Below are positions 62,408-63,468 of a stretch of 63,468 bases of DNA, one piece after another. The translations under genes were made by a program, and so were the position numbers. The stretch comes from Gammaproteobacteria bacterium (GTDB lineage Bacteria > Pseudomonadota > Gammaproteobacteria > Steroidobacterales > Steroidobacteraceae), in contig JANYJY010000003.1 of assembly GCA_025358295.1 (NCBI GenBank), positions 1-63,468 on the forward strand. The letters are read 5' to 3'. Position 1 is the first letter of the stretch, and every line of letters starts with the position of its first letter. A model generated the notes under the pieces. The model was not told where the DNA came from, made no database searches, and saw nothing but the letters and a program-made list of their open reading frames with translations.

Positions 62408-62935
62408 TTAAGTGGCCTGCGCCCGCCGCAGCTCGCTGTGAATTTCCTCGGCCACGAGCTGCACCCGCCTGCCATCGGTGGAAACAGTGAAATCCGCCAC
62501 TTCGGCGTACAGAGTGGCGCGATGACTCATCAATTCGTGCAGCTTCTGCTCCGGATCGGTATCGTTCAATAGGGGGCGATGCCGACCGTGCCGCGTGCGC
62601 TCGAGCTGCTGATCTATCGAGGTGGCCAGGTATACCACAACGCCGCGTTCGGCCAGCGCACGGCGGTTATCCGCGTCGATCACGGCGCCCCCGCCGGTTG
62701 CCAGCACGATGGACTCCAGGCGCGTCAGTCGTTCAATGGATTCCCTCTCGCGGACCCTGAAACCGGACTCGCCCTCCTTCTCGAAAATGAAGGCGATATC
62801 GACGCCGGTTTTCGCCTCGATATCCGCGTCGCTGTCGTGAAAAGTGAAGTGCAGCATGCGCGCCAGATGCCGTCCTACCGCGGTTTTACCGGACCCCATG
62901 GGGCCGACCAGGAAGACGTTTCCTTTGTTGAGCAT
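62408..62935 (-). CDS. aroK: Shikimate kinase
   Basis: 175 residues. P-loop GPMGSGKTAVG, DSDADIEAKTG, GFRVRE and VLATGGGAV are the family motifs. Phosphorylates shikimate. ATG 62935 gives MLNKGNVFLVG; the frame is open 22 codons upstream but without matching homology. It lies between pilQ and aroB, 19 bases before the latter. Confidence 0.97.
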   Translation of the reverse strand: MLNKGNVFLVGPMGSGKTAVGRHLARMLHFTFHDSDADIEAKTGVDIAFIFEKEGESGFRVRERESIERLTRLESIVLATGGGAVIDADNRRALAERGVVVYLATSIDQQLERTRHGRHRPLLNDTDPEQKLHELMSHRATLYAEVADFTVSTDGRRVQLVAEEIHSELRRAQAT

Positions 62936-63002
62936 GTCGGCATTTTGTACGGTTTGACGTACCGAAGGCAGAGAATTCGCTGAAAGTCCGCCGCAACCCA
63001 AG

Positions 63003-63028
63003 AAAAAGCCGCCCTGAAGGCGGCTTTT
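63003..63028 (-). terminator. Rho-independent terminator after pilQ
   Basis: On the minus strand AAAAGCCGCC-TTCAG-GGCGGCTTTT is a 10-base-pair stem with a 5-base loop and flanking T/A runs, so it works in either direction. It separates pilQ from aroK transcription. Confidence 0.85.
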
Positions 63029-63053
63029 CCGGTTGCAGACCTAGCTTGAGCGC

Positions 63054-63345
63054 CTAGTAGAGATTCGAGCCCTCACGCAGAATCTTCGGCGTGATGAAAA
63101 TCAACAGCTCGGTCTTGTTGTTGATATTCGTGGTGGTCTTGAACAGATTGCCCAACACTGGGATATCGCCCAGCCAAGGCACTTTGTTCACCGATTTCCT
63201 CTTCGTCGTATCGAGAATGCCGCCGAGCACCACGGTCTGGCCGTCGTTGACCAGCACCTGGGTGATGATCTGCCGGGTATCGATCGAGGGCACGCTGCCA
63301 CCGGTGGCGCTCGTGACCTGCTGACCGACCGACTCGATGTTGAGC
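63054..63345 (-). CDS. pilQ: Type IV pilus secretin PilQ, C-terminal end (partial)
   Basis: The C-terminus of PilQ: SVPSIDTRQIITQVLVNDGQTVVLGGI, SVNKVPWLGDIPVLGNLF, KTELLIFITPKIL, ending GSNLY. The secretin forms the outer-membrane pore for type IV pili, also used for DNA uptake. The frame loses PilQ-like sequence beyond about 63340 on this strand, and an in-frame TAG lies near 63410, so the upstream part is missing or rearranged. Partial. Confidence 0.85.
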
Positions 63346-63468
63346 TCGGCATTTCCGCCGTCGTCCCTGGCGCCCTCGGGTTTCGTCAACTTTCCGACGT
63401 TGGACAATCGCTACCAGGTGAATTTGCCCGCGGCGCACGTCAACGGCAGCATCGGCCTGTCGGTACTG
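63346..63468 (+). pseudogene. pilQ: PilQ internal fragment on the opposite strand
   Basis: The plus strand reads PTLDNRYQVNLPAAHVNGSI then GLSVL to the end of the window, in a frame open from about 63325. The NLPAA-VNGSIGL pattern is what I would expect from the middle of PilQ. It lies directly beside the C-terminal end on the opposite strand, so it should not be here in a normal gene. Runs off the window. Confidence 0.55.

Overview
The window reads as a stretch of chromosome from a GC-rich gammaproteobacterium. Evidence: the ubiquinone cluster ubiE-ubiJ-ubiB, the dapF-DUF484-xerC-hslVU run, tesA beside ybbAB-type ABC genes, a contiguous trpEGDCFBA operon, pilQ-aroK-aroB order and fadD. A Steroidobacter/Nevskia/Xanthomonas-side lineage fits best, but that placement is inference. 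No tRNA, rRNA, CRISPR array or intact insertion sequence was seen, and most of the window is ordinary housekeeping.

Layout. 0-1.1 kb: remnant of an integron (decayed integrase, core site, one cassette-like ORF). 1.2-5.2 kb: cytochrome c, comM, ubiK, and two PII genes separated by a structured, terminated intergenic region; the first PII gene has a near-perfect sigma-54 promoter. 5.3-9.5 kb: hemC, hemD, an iron-sulfur flavin reductase and an orphan ParA. 9.6-18 kb: dapF, DUF484, xerC, hslVU, DUF971, ubiEJB, tspO. 18.1-21.9 kb: a 1282-residue GH94-type protein matching only the C-terminal half of cyclic beta-1,2-glucan synthases. 22-27 kb: stress-type membrane proteins (YqjD/YqjE-like) beside a CHASE3 histidine kinase, two response regulators and a sigma-54-activator-like protein lacking its GAFTGA loop. 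27.1-33.8 kb: trp operon with a recognisable leader peptide and attenuator. 34.4-38 kb: ABC exporter, thioredoxin-like lipoprotein, and a yajQ gene broken by one stop codon. 38-40.8 kb: ECF sigma, anti-sigma, metallophosphoesterase and cupredoxin, with two copies of one promoter motif. 40.8-50.8 kb: NYN protein, apbE, rhomboid, dehydrogenase, DEAD helicase with a tiny basic protein, YebC, Nudix, ahpCF and oxyR. 50.9-63.5 kb: ybbAB-type ABC genes, tesA, small secreted proteins, fadD, hemE, dgt, aroB, aroK and the 3' end of pilQ.

The strongest unlisted signals are regulatory. They are the duplicated ECF promoter (TCGAGGGGAATAAA, 15-base spacer, GTCT) in front of both the sigma gene and the metallophosphoesterase-cupredoxin pair; the trp attenuator with three consecutive Trp codons; the sigma-54 promoter before the first PII gene; and an OxyR-type half site between ahpC and oxyR. 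At the right end pilQ switches strand abruptly, which suggests an inversion or an assembly chimera.
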